Assembly (NCBI RefSeq): GCF_019042735.1
Contig: NZ_JAHQCR010000063.1
Location: 13,599-77,598 of the forward strand
DNA from: Evansella alkalicola
GTDB taxonomy: Bacteria > Bacillota > Bacilli > Bacillales > Salisediminibacteriaceae
Direction of reading: 5' to 3'
Length of the DNA stretch: 64,000 bases
Position 1 is the stretch's first letter. Each line of letters starts with the position of its first letter. Of this stretch, positions 9,205 to 16,692 are shown piece by piece. A program made the translations under genes and the position numbers. Below the pieces are notes generated by a model that saw only the letters and a program-made list of their open reading frames with translations, was not told the origin of the DNA and ran no database searches.

Positions 9205-9690
9205 ATGAAACAAGCCGTTACTGTTACTAAAACATTATTCATTTTGGTCACCCTAATTGGACTTCTCCCCCTTTTAGGCCTCTCAAAAAGTGAAAAGGTA
9301 GATTTGGTTTTAACAGAAGTACATACAACAATCATTGAGGCTGAGCACATCCTTAGATACGATATTACAATTACAAATCAAGGGGATTCAAGACTTGAAA
9401 GTGAGTTTGACTACCCTGGACACCACCCCCTTGGTTTTCAAATAACAGTTAGACCTAATGAAGCCCTTGAAAAGCTAATGGTCATGGAAGAAAACACAAC
9501 ATACAAAAAAATGAGATCAATGGGTGGAGGAGCATCTGGCATTTTTGAACCTCACCAAGATGCAAAATTTAATATTGAGTATCAAATTAATGAGGAGGCT
9601 GACTTTCAGGAAGTGGAGAAAAATGCATATGATGCTGTGCTGCTACTCATTGACGGGGTAGAGGTCATTCAGGAATTCCCATTAAATTAA
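9205..9690 (+). CDS. Exported hypothetical protein, beta-sandwich-like
   Basis: 161 residues; GAAGGAT precedes the ATG. A hydrophobic N-terminus (TLFILVTLIGLLPLLGL) acts as signal or anchor. The rest resembles a secreted beta-sandwich of the intracellular proteinase inhibitor / fibronectin-like kind (RYDITITNQGDSRLESEFDYPG, PHQDAKFNIEYQI), often seen in Bacillus cell-surface proteins. No catalytic motif is evident. Probably in operon with the DUF3888-like gene upstream. Confidence 0.65.
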   Translation: MKQAVTVTKTLFILVTLIGLLPLLGLSKSEKVDLVLTEVHTTIIEAEHILRYDITITNQGDSRLESEFDYPGHHPLGFQITVRPNEALEKLMVMEENTTYKKMRSMGGGASGIFEPHQDAKFNIEYQINEEADFQEVEKNAYDAVLLLIDGVEVIQEFPLN

Positions 9691-9742
9691 TTGTAAATTC
9701 TGAAGTCAAAAACTTTGACTCCCTTACTCCATTCACTTATGA

Positions 9743-9769
9743 TTGTTGGTAAATGGTGTATATAGCAAC
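9743..9769. promoter_or_regulatory. Candidate MarR operator upstream of the MarR gene
   Basis: TTGTTGGTA at 9743-9751 and TAGCAAC at 9763-9769 are the two halves of the perfect dyad found before the downstream flavoprotein gene, but spaced further apart. This suggests autoregulation by the MarR protein. Confidence 0.4.
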
Positions 9770-9793
9770 TAAAGCTTTCTGGGGGGATATTAT

Positions 9794-10219
9794 TTGAAAT
9801 TGTCCTTAGAGGATTACATAAGCATCCAAATTCATCAGACCGATTTACAACTTACAAGTTATATAAAGTCTAAGCTAGAAACTTTTAATTTGGCTCCTGA
9901 ACAAAACCTTATTATGATGCTTCTTTGGGAAAAAGATGGCCTTTCTCAGTATCAAATTGCCGAGAAGCTAAGGAAAGATAAAACAAATATTGCACGTATG
10001 GCATCTAATCTCGAAAAAAAAGGTTTTATTAATCGGAACAGCTGCGATATTGATCGACGCTCAGTAAAATTATTCTTAACTGAAAAAGGCAGGGAGTTAG
10101 GAGAGTCCATTATTCCGATTTCGGAGAGGTTTAATGAACAGGTTTGTAAGGGTATTACAAAGGATGAACTGCAAATCCTCGAGAGCATATTAAAAAAAAT
10201 GAGGAAGAATGTGGAGTAA
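9794..10219 (+). CDS. MarR family transcriptional regulator
   Basis: 141 residues from a TTG at 9794 behind GGGGGGAT. The winged helix lies at residues ~50-105: LSQYQIAEKLRKDKTNIARM is the recognition helix region and DIDRRSVKLFLTEKG is the wing with the conserved DxRR motif. MarR proteins bind dyads as dimers and are released by phenolics, oxidants or other ligands. Candidate operator halves lie before this gene and before the flavoprotein gene 102 bases downstream, so the pair probably forms one regulated module. Confidence 0.88.
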   Translation: MKLSLEDYISIQIHQTDLQLTSYIKSKLETFNLAPEQNLIMMLLWEKDGLSQYQIAEKLRKDKTNIARMASNLEKKGFINRNSCDIDRRSVKLFLTEKGRELGESIIPISERFNEQVCKGITKDELQILESILKKMRKNVE

Positions 10220-10247
10220 GAAGGAAACCTCATACTCCTTTACCCAA

Positions 10248-10265
10248 TTGTTGCTATACCAACAA
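10248..10265. promoter_or_regulatory. Candidate MarR operator before the flavoprotein gene
   Basis: TTGTTGCTATACCAACAA is an inverted repeat with 6-bp perfect arms and a 6-bp centre. It lies 57 bases before the flavoprotein start and just after the MarR gene, and its halves recur before marR. Confidence 0.5.
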
Positions 10266-10321
10266 AATAGGAAGAAGGGGACTTCCCCTGTATATAAATA
10301 TTCAATGGGAGGCTATTAATC

Positions 10322-10885
10322 ATGTATGATATTCTAATTATTGGTGCAGGACCTGCAGGAGCAAGCGCCGCAATTTTTTCAGCAAAAGCAGGCAAGAAAA
10401 CACTTCTTATCGACAACGAAAAAAGTTTAACAGCTAAAGCATGGGTGGAAAACCATTATGGAGCACCTGGAATCTCTGGTCCAGACCTTTTACAAACTGG
10501 TAAAGATCAAGCCACAAAACTAGGTGCAGAGTTAAAAGAAGCAACTGTCACTGACATTGTCAAAGATGGTAGTGAATTCACAGTGAAAACTGAGGGTGAA
10601 GAATATAAAGCAAAGCATGTCCTCATCGCTACAGGCGTTGCTACTGATTTAGCAGAAAAAGCTGGTGTCGATACAGTCCCAGCAACAGAGCCTAGAATCA
10701 AAACTGTTATTGATGTACAAGAAGACGGTAAAACAAATGTTGATGGAATTTGGGCTGCTGGAACAATTGCAGGTGTAAGTGTTCATACAATCATTACAGC
10801 TGGACATGGTGCATCTGTTGCAATCAACATTATCAGTGAGATAAATGGTGAAAGATACGTTGATCATGACATTTTAAAAGCGTAA
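10322..10885 (+). CDS. Short thioredoxin-reductase-like FAD protein lacking the NADPH domain
   Basis: 187 residues, ATG after GGGAGG. It has the FAD-binding GAGPAG motif at residues 8-13 and the C-terminal FAD motif DGIWAAGTIAG, joined by a shortened middle. Thioredoxin reductases are about 310 residues and insert an NADPH domain with a CxxC centre here; this protein has neither, and contains no cysteine. It therefore cannot work as a thioredoxin reductase. Short flavoproteins of this kind occur in Bacillaceae, but their electron donor is not known to me. Likely controlled by the upstream MarR protein. Confidence 0.8.
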   Translation: MYDILIIGAGPAGASAAIFSAKAGKKTLLIDNEKSLTAKAWVENHYGAPGISGPDLLQTGKDQATKLGAELKEATVTDIVKDGSEFTVKTEGEEYKAKHVLIATGVATDLAEKAGVDTVPATEPRIKTVIDVQEDGKTNVDGIWAAGTIAGVSVHTIITAGHGASVAINIISEINGERYVDHDILKA

Positions 10886-10892
10886 TAGTTGG

Positions 10893-10918
10893 AAAGGTCT
10901 CCTCGGAGGCCTTTTTTT
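10893..10918 (+). terminator. Terminator of the flavoprotein gene
   Basis: AAAGGTCTCC pairs with GGAGGCCTTT (one G-U pair), followed by TTTT. Confidence 0.85.
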
Positions 10919-11017
10919 GACACCTGACGTATTAGCATTATCCCGTTCGCGGGTGCTATACTTATAATATCTGATTCACAAATTGTTTTTTTAAAAGTAG
11001 CTAATTAATGAGTAGAA

Positions 11018-11062
11018 AGGGCAAGCGATATATTGGAATATTGCTTTGACATAGAAAAATGG
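11018..11062 (+). pseudogene. Possible remnant of the modA 3' end
   Basis: The frame at 11018-11062 reads RASDILEYCFDIEKW, resembling the C-terminus of molybdate-binding ModA proteins (pattern like ...AKEIFEKYGF...). Stop codons lie just upstream (11006-11011), and the modB ATG at 11059 overlaps its end out of frame, as in intact mod operons. Identity rests on a short similarity from memory and is tentative. Confidence 0.3.
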
Positions 11063-11712
11063 ATAATATCATCAATCCCTTAATGTTATCTTTAAGAATC
11101 TCAGTAATTGCGACCACTATTGCATTTTTAATTGGGATATTTTGCGCTTGGTGGTTCGCTTATAAAAAATCAAAATTAACAAGCTTTTTATCGATAGTAA
11201 TCACTATCCCTTTAGTTATTCCTCCGACTGTACTTGGCTATTATCTTCTCCTTCTTTTAGGGCGCGGGAGTTTCATTGGGCAATGGACAGAAGCACTTAC
11301 AGGGCAAACTATTGTTTTCACATGGAGGGCTGCTGTCGTCGCTGCTGTCATCGCCGCTCTCCCCCTTTTAGTAAGGCCTATCCAAGCATCTTTTGAGTCC
11401 ATTGATGTTGATGTTATACATGCGGCGGAGATAGATGGTGCAAGTAAATTTCGGGTATTGCTTCATATCATCACCCCCCTTGCCTACAAAGGAATTCTTG
11501 CCGGTCTAGTATTAGGGTTTGCAAGGGCGATGGGAGAATTCGGTGCCACGCTAATGGTGGCAGGCAATATTCCTGGAAAAACTCAGACACTTTCTATCGC
11601 AATTTACGATGCAGTCCAAGCAAATAGGATGATGGATGCACATATTATGGTACTCATCTTAACCGTTACAACAATCTTATTTTTGTTACTTATTCATCGG
11701 TGGTTTAAGTGA
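11059..11712 (+). CDS. modB: Molybdate ABC transporter permease ModB (orphan)
   Basis: 217 residues with five or six hydrophobic segments. The ABC-permease EAA loop is clear (AAEIDGASKFRVLLHIITP), and ITIPLVIPPTVLGYYLL with GRGSFIGQW is characteristic of ModB. The protein looks full length. Oddly, neither modA nor modC is nearby, and there is no Shine-Dalgarno sequence before the ATG, which would fit former translational coupling to modA. Immediately after the stop, GTGAGGGAAAGG could be the relic of a modC ribosome site. The gene may be a leftover of a deleted operon, or work with components encoded elsewhere. Confidence 0.88.
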   Translation: MDNIINPLMLSLRISVIATTIAFLIGIFCAWWFAYKKSKLTSFLSIVITIPLVIPPTVLGYYLLLLLGRGSFIGQWTEALTGQTIVFTWRAAVVAAVIAALPLLVRPIQASFESIDVDVIHAAEIDGASKFRVLLHIITPLAYKGILAGLVLGFARAMGEFGATLMVAGNIPGKTQTLSIAIYDAVQANRMMDAHIMVLILTVTTILFLLLIHRWFK

Positions 11713-11752
11713 GGGAAAGGATCATTGTAGTTAGAGATCTTTTGACTTAAAT

Positions 11753-11795
11753 TGAAAAAAAGACCTAGAATGAATAATTCTAGGCCTGTTTTTTT
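11753..11795. terminator. Bidirectional terminator between modB and the cold shock gene
   Basis: CCTAGAAT and ATTCTAGG form the stem (11763-11785); there is a T run on the plus strand and an A run before it, so it can stop transcription from both convergent genes. Confidence 0.88.
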
Positions 11796-11826
11796 GGTAT
11801 ATTGGTTTACCAAATTGGTTGATTAT

Positions 11827-12027
11827 TTATGCTTTTTGTACATTTACTGCTTGAGGTCCACGTTGTCCTTCTTCGATGTCGAAAGTAACTTCTTGACCTT
11901 CATCTAACGATTTAAATCCTTCACCTTGAATTGCAGAGAAGTGTACAAATACATCGTCCCCACCTTCACGCTCGATGAATCCGAAGCCTTTCTCACTGTT
12001 AAACCATTTTACTTTTCCGTTTTCCAT
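11827..12027 (-). CDS. Cold shock protein, CspA family
   Basis: 66 residues from the ATG at 12027, preceded by a perfect AGGAGG. The protein is one cold-shock OB-fold with RNP1 (KGFGFIE) and RNP2 (VFVHFSAI) and ends in the usual GPQAVNVQKA. It binds single-stranded RNA/DNA and melts mRNA structure at low temperature or in general growth. The long AT-rich leader upstream (to about 12130) may include the usual csp 5' UTR. Confidence 0.95.
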   Translation of the reverse strand: MENGKVKWFNSEKGFGFIEREGGDDVFVHFSAIQGEGFKSLDEGQEVTFDIEEGQRGPQAVNVQKA

Positions 12028-12152
12028 TAAAAATTTCCTCCTAAATCTGTTACAGAACATTTTTTTTGCAAATTTATCTTTGCCTGCTTATTATAACCAA
12101 TGCATATCTCAAATAAACATTGGAAATTATTTTTTAAAGTCTATGTTACTGT

Positions 12153-12572
12153 TCAATGTTTATTGTCCTTGCACTGAAGGACTACTTTCGTAAATTCAGT
12201 GAAGTCATTCAAATGAGTTTCCACTATTTTTTGGAGAATCACAAGGTTCAACTCCTGATAGTCATGCATGGCAATGTTTCGAAATCCCACCATTGCTTTC
12301 ATTTTTTTAGACAATGAAGTTGAAATAATCCCCTGACCTTCTATTAGTGAAAATGCATCTCTACTATTCTGCGGAAGGCCAAGCTTCTTCTCTGCAACAA
12401 TATGCATAGCTAGATCTATACTAGCTTCACAAGCTCGTTGAATATTTAGTACAATGGAATCTTGTTTTGTATAATTATTTAAATTGGCTGGTGTGTTCCC
12501 ATACTCCTCATGAATTCGGCGAATACAACGTTCAATAATATTAATTTTATTTAATAAAACATCATTGTTCAT
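12153..12572 (-). CDS. hepT: HepT-like HEPN toxin (DUF86)
   Basis: 139 residues from the ATG at 12572; this start (MNNDVLLNKI) matches HepT N-termini better than the ATG at 12590. The all-helical HEPN domain has the RNase motif RX4HXY as RNIAMHDY near residues 102-109, and the LNIQRACEASIDLAMHI helix. HepT cleaves RNA (tRNA in the studied Shewanella case) and is silenced when MntA adds AMP to the motif tyrosine. The start overlaps the 3' end of mntA by 11 bases, so the two are coupled. Confidence 0.85.
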   Translation of the reverse strand: MNNDVLLNKINIIERCIRRIHEEYGNTPANLNNYTKQDSIVLNIQRACEASIDLAMHIVAEKKLGLPQNSRDAFSLIEGQGIISTSLSKKMKAMVGFRNIAMHDYQELNLVILQKIVETHLNDFTEFTKVVLQCKDNKH

Positions 12573-12957
12573 ATATAGACCCACTTTCATCTATACTTCG
12601 CATAATAGGTAATCGTTCTTCATTTAACTTAGCATACATTTTCATTGTTTTTATATCAAAATGATCTTTGGTAAGCTTATCTTTACAATAAATGGCTTTA
12701 CCTGTATGAATAATTTGTGCTTTGAAAACGGTACTAGCCCTACTTAAATCAATCAAATCTACTTCCCGATGAAGCTTTTCAGCCAGTTCTTGAGAACGTA
12801 AAAACAATTGGTAGCTATCATATTGCTCATTACTTAAAAAAGCAATATCATAATCACTATTATGCTTAAAATTTCCCTTTACAGCTGATCCAAACAAGAT
12901 GATGAATAATGGAGAAACTTTTTCAACTAAATATTCAACAATTATTTTTTGCTCCAT
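12562..12957 (-). CDS. mntA: MntA-like nucleotidyltransferase antitoxin
   Basis: 131 residues. The minimal nucleotidyltransferase motif GSX10DXD is exact: GSAVKGNFKHNSDYD, with a third acidic residue in REVDLID. MntA-type antitoxins AMPylate the HepT tyrosine. The start is not well supported: GGAGGT lies 18 bases before the ATG at 12957, and an in-frame ATT codon three codons earlier has better spacing, so a longer product is possible. First gene of the two-gene toxin-antitoxin operon. Confidence 0.85.
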   Translation of the reverse strand: MEQKIIVEYLVEKVSPLFIILFGSAVKGNFKHNSDYDIAFLSNEQYDSYQLFLRSQELAEKLHREVDLIDLSRASTVFKAQIIHTGKAIYCKDKLTKDHFDIKTMKMYAKLNEERLPIMRSIDESGSIYEQ

Positions 12958-13108
12958 TTCGAAAATAGTATCGTTACCTCCATGTCACCCTTAAAGATTG
13001 GAAGATAAATACTCTTTAAACATATCCTACTTTTTCATCATACCACTTTTTCTAATTGGGTATAATTTCTAATCCCAAGTATTACTTCTAGTTATCCGTA
13101 GAGTATTA

Positions 13109-14281
13109 TTATTTTATAGGCACATATCCTGTTTTTTCTATAAGCTCCTGCCCTTCTTCAGATAAAATCCATTCAATAAATTCATCAATATGTGGGTTAT
13201 CACTACCTGCAGTAATGGCATAAAACTCGCTTGCGATAGGATACTCTCCAGACCTGATTGTCTCCTTACTCGGATACACACCATTAACCGCAAGATGCTT
13301 TATTCCACCATCTTGGACCATTTCTGTCGAGTAATATCTAAAGGAATAACCTAAGGCGTTTCGATAATTCTTATAGTTTGAAGTTTCACTAATAATCCCA
13401 CCCATACCTCCTACGATGTCTTCTGTAGGAGGAGTCATAAGAGGAATATCCCCCATCAAGTTTTCCAAAGCAGTCTGACTTCCGCTTCCTTCTGGTCTTT
13501 GAAAAGCACGAATGGCGTCATTGTCGCCCCCTACTTCGCTCCAACTCGTAATATCCCCAGCATAAATATTTTGGATTTCCTCAATAGTGAGTCCTTCCAC
13601 AGGGTTTCTAGCATTTACAAAAAATACGAACGCTTCCCTACCAATTGGTATCATTTCCAATTCCACACCATGGAGATCTGCTTGACGTTGTTGACCTGCA
13701 GAAGGACCTGCTGCAAAAATGATGTCCACTTCCCCTTTAACTAAATTTTCATACGCTCCCCCTGTTTTTGTAGACATTACTATCGTCCCATAGGGATCAT
13801 AGAGTTTTTCTGGATACGTAGCCTGAACGAAAGCCGCATAGACAGGGTATAATGCAGTTGCTCCATCTAATCTAGGGAGGTTCTCATCTGCCAGTTGCAA
13901 TGAAGCAGGTCCATCCAGCCTGGCCACATTAGAACCCTCTTTAAATGGCTCATAAGCCATAAGATCCACTTCCGTATCTTTCACCATCTCAAGATTATCA
14001 ATGTAGACCTCATATGCAATATTAGCTGAGAGGGCAATAACAATTACACCAGCAAAAATGCCCACACTTATCTTTTGTAATCGCTTCTTCAATAATTGAA
14101 ACTGATTTATGATAAAGAAGACTATTAATCCGATACATGTTGTAATGATAAAGGGTACATAAAAATCCTGTCGTAACCCTGCTAATAAAGTTATAATCGT
14201 TGTCACGAAGCCACCAAATACGATCAATCCTGAAAAAAGAATCACATAAACAACTCTGACTCCAACACTGGTTGTTTTCAT
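13109..14281 (-). CDS. Membrane-anchored PstS-like substrate-binding protein
   Basis: 390 residues. Three hydrophobic segments occupy roughly residues 8-100, then a periplasmic-binding-protein domain of the PstS type: DGATALYPVYAAFVQATYP, TGGAYENLVKGEVDIIFAAGPS, FQRPEGSGSQTALENLMG and a C-terminal EEGQELIEKTGYVPIK. PstS proteins capture phosphate for an ABC importer, but are normally lipoproteins with one anchor; here the multi-helix anchor is unusual and no pstCAB is nearby. It follows the sigma/anti-sigma pair after 73 bases in the same direction. It may sense rather than transport an anion; this is inference. Confidence 0.8.
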   Translation of the reverse strand: MKTTSVGVRVVYVILFSGLIVFGGFVTTIITLLAGLRQDFYVPFIITTCIGLIVFFIINQFQLLKKRLQKISVGIFAGVIVIALSANIAYEVYIDNLEMVKDTEVDLMAYEPFKEGSNVARLDGPASLQLADENLPRLDGATALYPVYAAFVQATYPEKLYDPYGTIVMSTKTGGAYENLVKGEVDIIFAAGPSAGQQRQADLHGVELEMIPIGREAFVFFVNARNPVEGLTIEEIQNIYAGDITSWSEVGGDNDAIRAFQRPEGSGSQTALENLMGDIPLMTPPTEDIVGGMGGIISETSNYKNYRNALGYSFRYYSTEMVQDGGIKHLAVNGVYPSKETIRSGEYPIASEFYAITAGSDNPHIDEFIEWILSEEGQELIEKTGYVPIK

Positions 14282-14354
14282 TACTCTTCCCCCTACCCAA
14301 ATTACTTTTTCTGTTGGTTACATTCGGTATTTGTTAGGGATATTCCTTTAATCT

Positions 14355-15986
14355 TTAATCATTCTCTATCCGCAAGTCCTGTAAGATCACTCTTTCAACC
14401 TTATAAGTTTGGTTACTATAACCAGCAATCATCACACTTTCTAATTCCACATCTTCCTTTTGAAAAAAGTAGTCGTTTGATACTCGAAGAATGTGTTCTA
14501 CTGAATAAATTTCTGCCCCGTCCAATTCAGCTGGATCAGGGTAATCATTCGTTTCATGACGTCTACCATCTGGATCAACTACAATGAAGCTACTAGGATT
14601 CATTGATAAGGAATGTCCGTTTATTGCGACGTCAATATAAGTAATATCATGTTCCCTCTCTGGATAATAATCCTCGGTCACTTGAATAGTTGTGTACGTT
14701 TCCCCTACTTCCATCATGCTGATCGTGAAGTTCGTACCGTTATAATCAAATATCATATTATCCGAGTCAACAGGGACGAAATGATAGTCCTCCACAAAAA
14801 TGCTGGCAAGGTTAAATATCACTTCAAGCTGATCCACTTCTTCCAAGTAAATCGTTTCAAACACAAGTAGGTCACTTGTTCCAAATGCATACCGGGTGCC
14901 GACAGGTCGAAGAATATCTTGATAAAAATCCTTCTCGCCATTTATTCGCAAGCTGTCTACTTGAAGATAGGGGTTATTTCCCCCACTCTCCTCCGTCCTA
15001 CTTAAGTTCATATGAACAAATGTGTTTGTCGGACCTACTTCCACCTTTTTCACATGAGCACTTGCCTCACCATCGTATATCTCCACTGGGTCGTCGTGAA
15101 CCGTATAAGTTTTGACAGGATGTTGTGTAAACGGGACATTCAAGGTCCACTCCCCAGTAACAGAGAATTGCTCTTCCGTCTCACCAGCCACATTCCCTAC
15201 CATATATTCATCATCAGCGTTCCAGTCTGGAGCAGGCTCTACCAATTTATCTATAATAAGTTGTAGCTCCCCAGACTCTCGTTCCGTAGCTGGAAAAACC
15301 ATTTTTCCCCTTGTCACCGAATCCTTTTCTGTTTCTAAATGCTGATAGGCCATTACACTCATATGACGATCAAAGTACTCAATTCCACCCTCTGGCATGA
15401 GAAGTTCCTCTTGATTAGACACCCAAACATTCGTAAAGCTAAAATCTACCTCTTGCTGTCCTTCCAAATCCTTTATTTCATAATAAAGGACGATCTGCAT
15501 CTCATCTGCAACAACTTCAGTGATCGTCACTTGAATGCCTTGATCCACTGCGGTTATTTCTACCCTTTCGCCATATCCCTTTTCAATAATGCTATCTAAT
15601 AAAACATCCTCTGCTGATGGTGAGCCAAACCATTTCGTTAAACTAGATAAGCCGTCCGTTCCCATTGACGATACAATTAATAGAAAAGCTACCGCTGCGG
15701 CAGCTAAAGTGATTCCCCAACCACGAGTTTTACTAAATGTTCGGTTCTGTTGTGTCGGACGCTCTGGCAGTCTAGATTCTACGTTGGATAAAAAATCGTT
15801 GGGAACACTAATATGGTCTGATTCTTCCGAGATGCTGGATACTGCTTCACTTAATGTCCTGTATTCTTCCGAGCACCTTTCACACGTAGGAAGGTGATTC
15901 TCTATTTCAAGGCTAACATCCCTAGGTACATTTCCATCTATATAATCTATTAACGTTTCACTTATTTGTTTGCATTCCATTTTCAT
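14355..15986 (-). CDS. DUF4179 transmembrane anti-sigma factor
   Basis: 543 residues; ATG at 15986 or 15980 behind GAGGTG. A zinc-binding anti-sigma (ZAS) segment lies at the N-terminus (HLPTCERCSEEY, the HxxxCxxC motif), followed by one membrane helix near residues 91-107 (GITLAAAAVAFLLIVSS) and a large extracytoplasmic part with the DUF4179 beta-rich domain. Such proteins hold an ECF sigma factor at the membrane until an envelope signal is received. The cognate sigma gene lies 18 bases upstream in the same operon. Confidence 0.88.
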   Translation of the reverse strand: MKMECKQISETLIDYIDGNVPRDVSLEIENHLPTCERCSEEYRTLSEAVSSISEESDHISVPNDFLSNVESRLPERPTQQNRTFSKTRGWGITLAAAAVAFLLIVSSMGTDGLSSLTKWFGSPSAEDVLLDSIIEKGYGERVEITAVDQGIQVTITEVVADEMQIVLYYEIKDLEGQQEVDFSFTNVWVSNQEELLMPEGGIEYFDRHMSVMAYQHLETEKDSVTRGKMVFPATERESGELQLIIDKLVEPAPDWNADDEYMVGNVAGETEEQFSVTGEWTLNVPFTQHPVKTYTVHDDPVEIYDGEASAHVKKVEVGPTNTFVHMNLSRTEESGGNNPYLQVDSLRINGEKDFYQDILRPVGTRYAFGTSDLLVFETIYLEEVDQLEVIFNLASIFVEDYHFVPVDSDNMIFDYNGTNFTISMMEVGETYTTIQVTEDYYPEREHDITYIDVAINGHSLSMNPSSFIVVDPDGRRHETNDYPDPAELDGAEIYSVEHILRVSNDYFFQKEDVELESVMIAGYSNQTYKVERVILQDLRIEND

Positions 15987-16004
15987 TTCACCTCATTTCC
16001 TTTC

Positions 16005-16559
16005 CTACAAGTATTTTCGTATGGCTTTTAAACCCCTATGAATCTTGGATTTTATTGTACTCTCAGGTTTTTCAACCATCTCTCCAATTTCTTTATGGGA
16101 AAAACCAGAAATATATTTTAACGTGATGTATTCCGCTGTTTCTTTAGGTAGTTTCTCTAAGGCCGCTTTAAGTGTCATCTTTTCTGCTTCATTTGTTTCT
16201 TCATTTTTGATGTTTTGATAGGAACTTATATCATCAGCTTTCGTACGTTTATTTGTTTTATAAATTTTTCTACATTCATTAATGAATATTTTAATAAACC
16301 ACGTTTCAAAGTATTGATCAAACTTCAATGTATGTATATTTTCATAAGAATTTATAATAGCATTATGTAACGCGTCTTCAATATCTCCCTGGTGACTAAA
16401 ATACGACCATCCAATTTTAAATATCTTCTTCTCTCTTTGTTTGAGCCAGGAAATAATCACGTTCATATTCCCATTCCTTAGCTCCTCAACAACGAATTCC
16501 GTTGTTAATTTAGGAGTATTTCTTGACCCTTGCGAACGTTGTGACCTTGTATCCACCAA
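16005..16559 (-). CDS. ECF RNA polymerase sigma factor
   Basis: 184 residues from a TTG (16559) or the adjacent GTG, behind GGAGGGGG. Region 2 is visible as GDIEDALHNAIINSYENIHTL and region 4 as LPKETAEYITLKYISGFSHK followed by a helix-turn-helix with STIKSKIHRGLKAIRK. It is co-transcribed with the DUF4179 anti-sigma. The target regulon is not evident; by analogy it would include its own operon. I did not recognise a matching ECF promoter with certainty. Confidence 0.9.
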   Translation of the reverse strand: MVDTRSQRSQGSRNTPKLTTEFVVEELRNGNMNVIISWLKQREKKIFKIGWSYFSHQGDIEDALHNAIINSYENIHTLKFDQYFETWFIKIFINECRKIYKTNKRTKADDISSYQNIKNEETNEAEKMTLKAALEKLPKETAEYITLKYISGFSHKEIGEMVEKPESTIKSKIHRGLKAIRKYL

Positions 16560-16639
16560 TCCCCCTCCTTCCCTCTCTCTACTATTAGATCATATTAAAT
16601 AGCAAATCGTTTCAACTTTTTAGATGATGTTTGTTTTTA

Positions 16640-16678
16640 TATAAAAAAAGTGCTCGATAATTTCGAACACTTTTTACT
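16640..16678 (-). terminator. Terminator between the S41 peptidase and the sigma gene
   Basis: AAAAGTGCTCGA and TCGAACACTTTT form the stem (one mismatch), followed on the minus strand by a T run. It keeps the peptidase mRNA apart from the sigma operon. Confidence 0.75.
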
Positions 16679-16692
16679 CTTTGCATGCTTAA

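Noticed and set aside
10919..11058. Molybdenum cofactor riboswitch before modB
   Set aside because: The leader is short and shows no conserved Moco RNA structure; a modA remnant explains it better.
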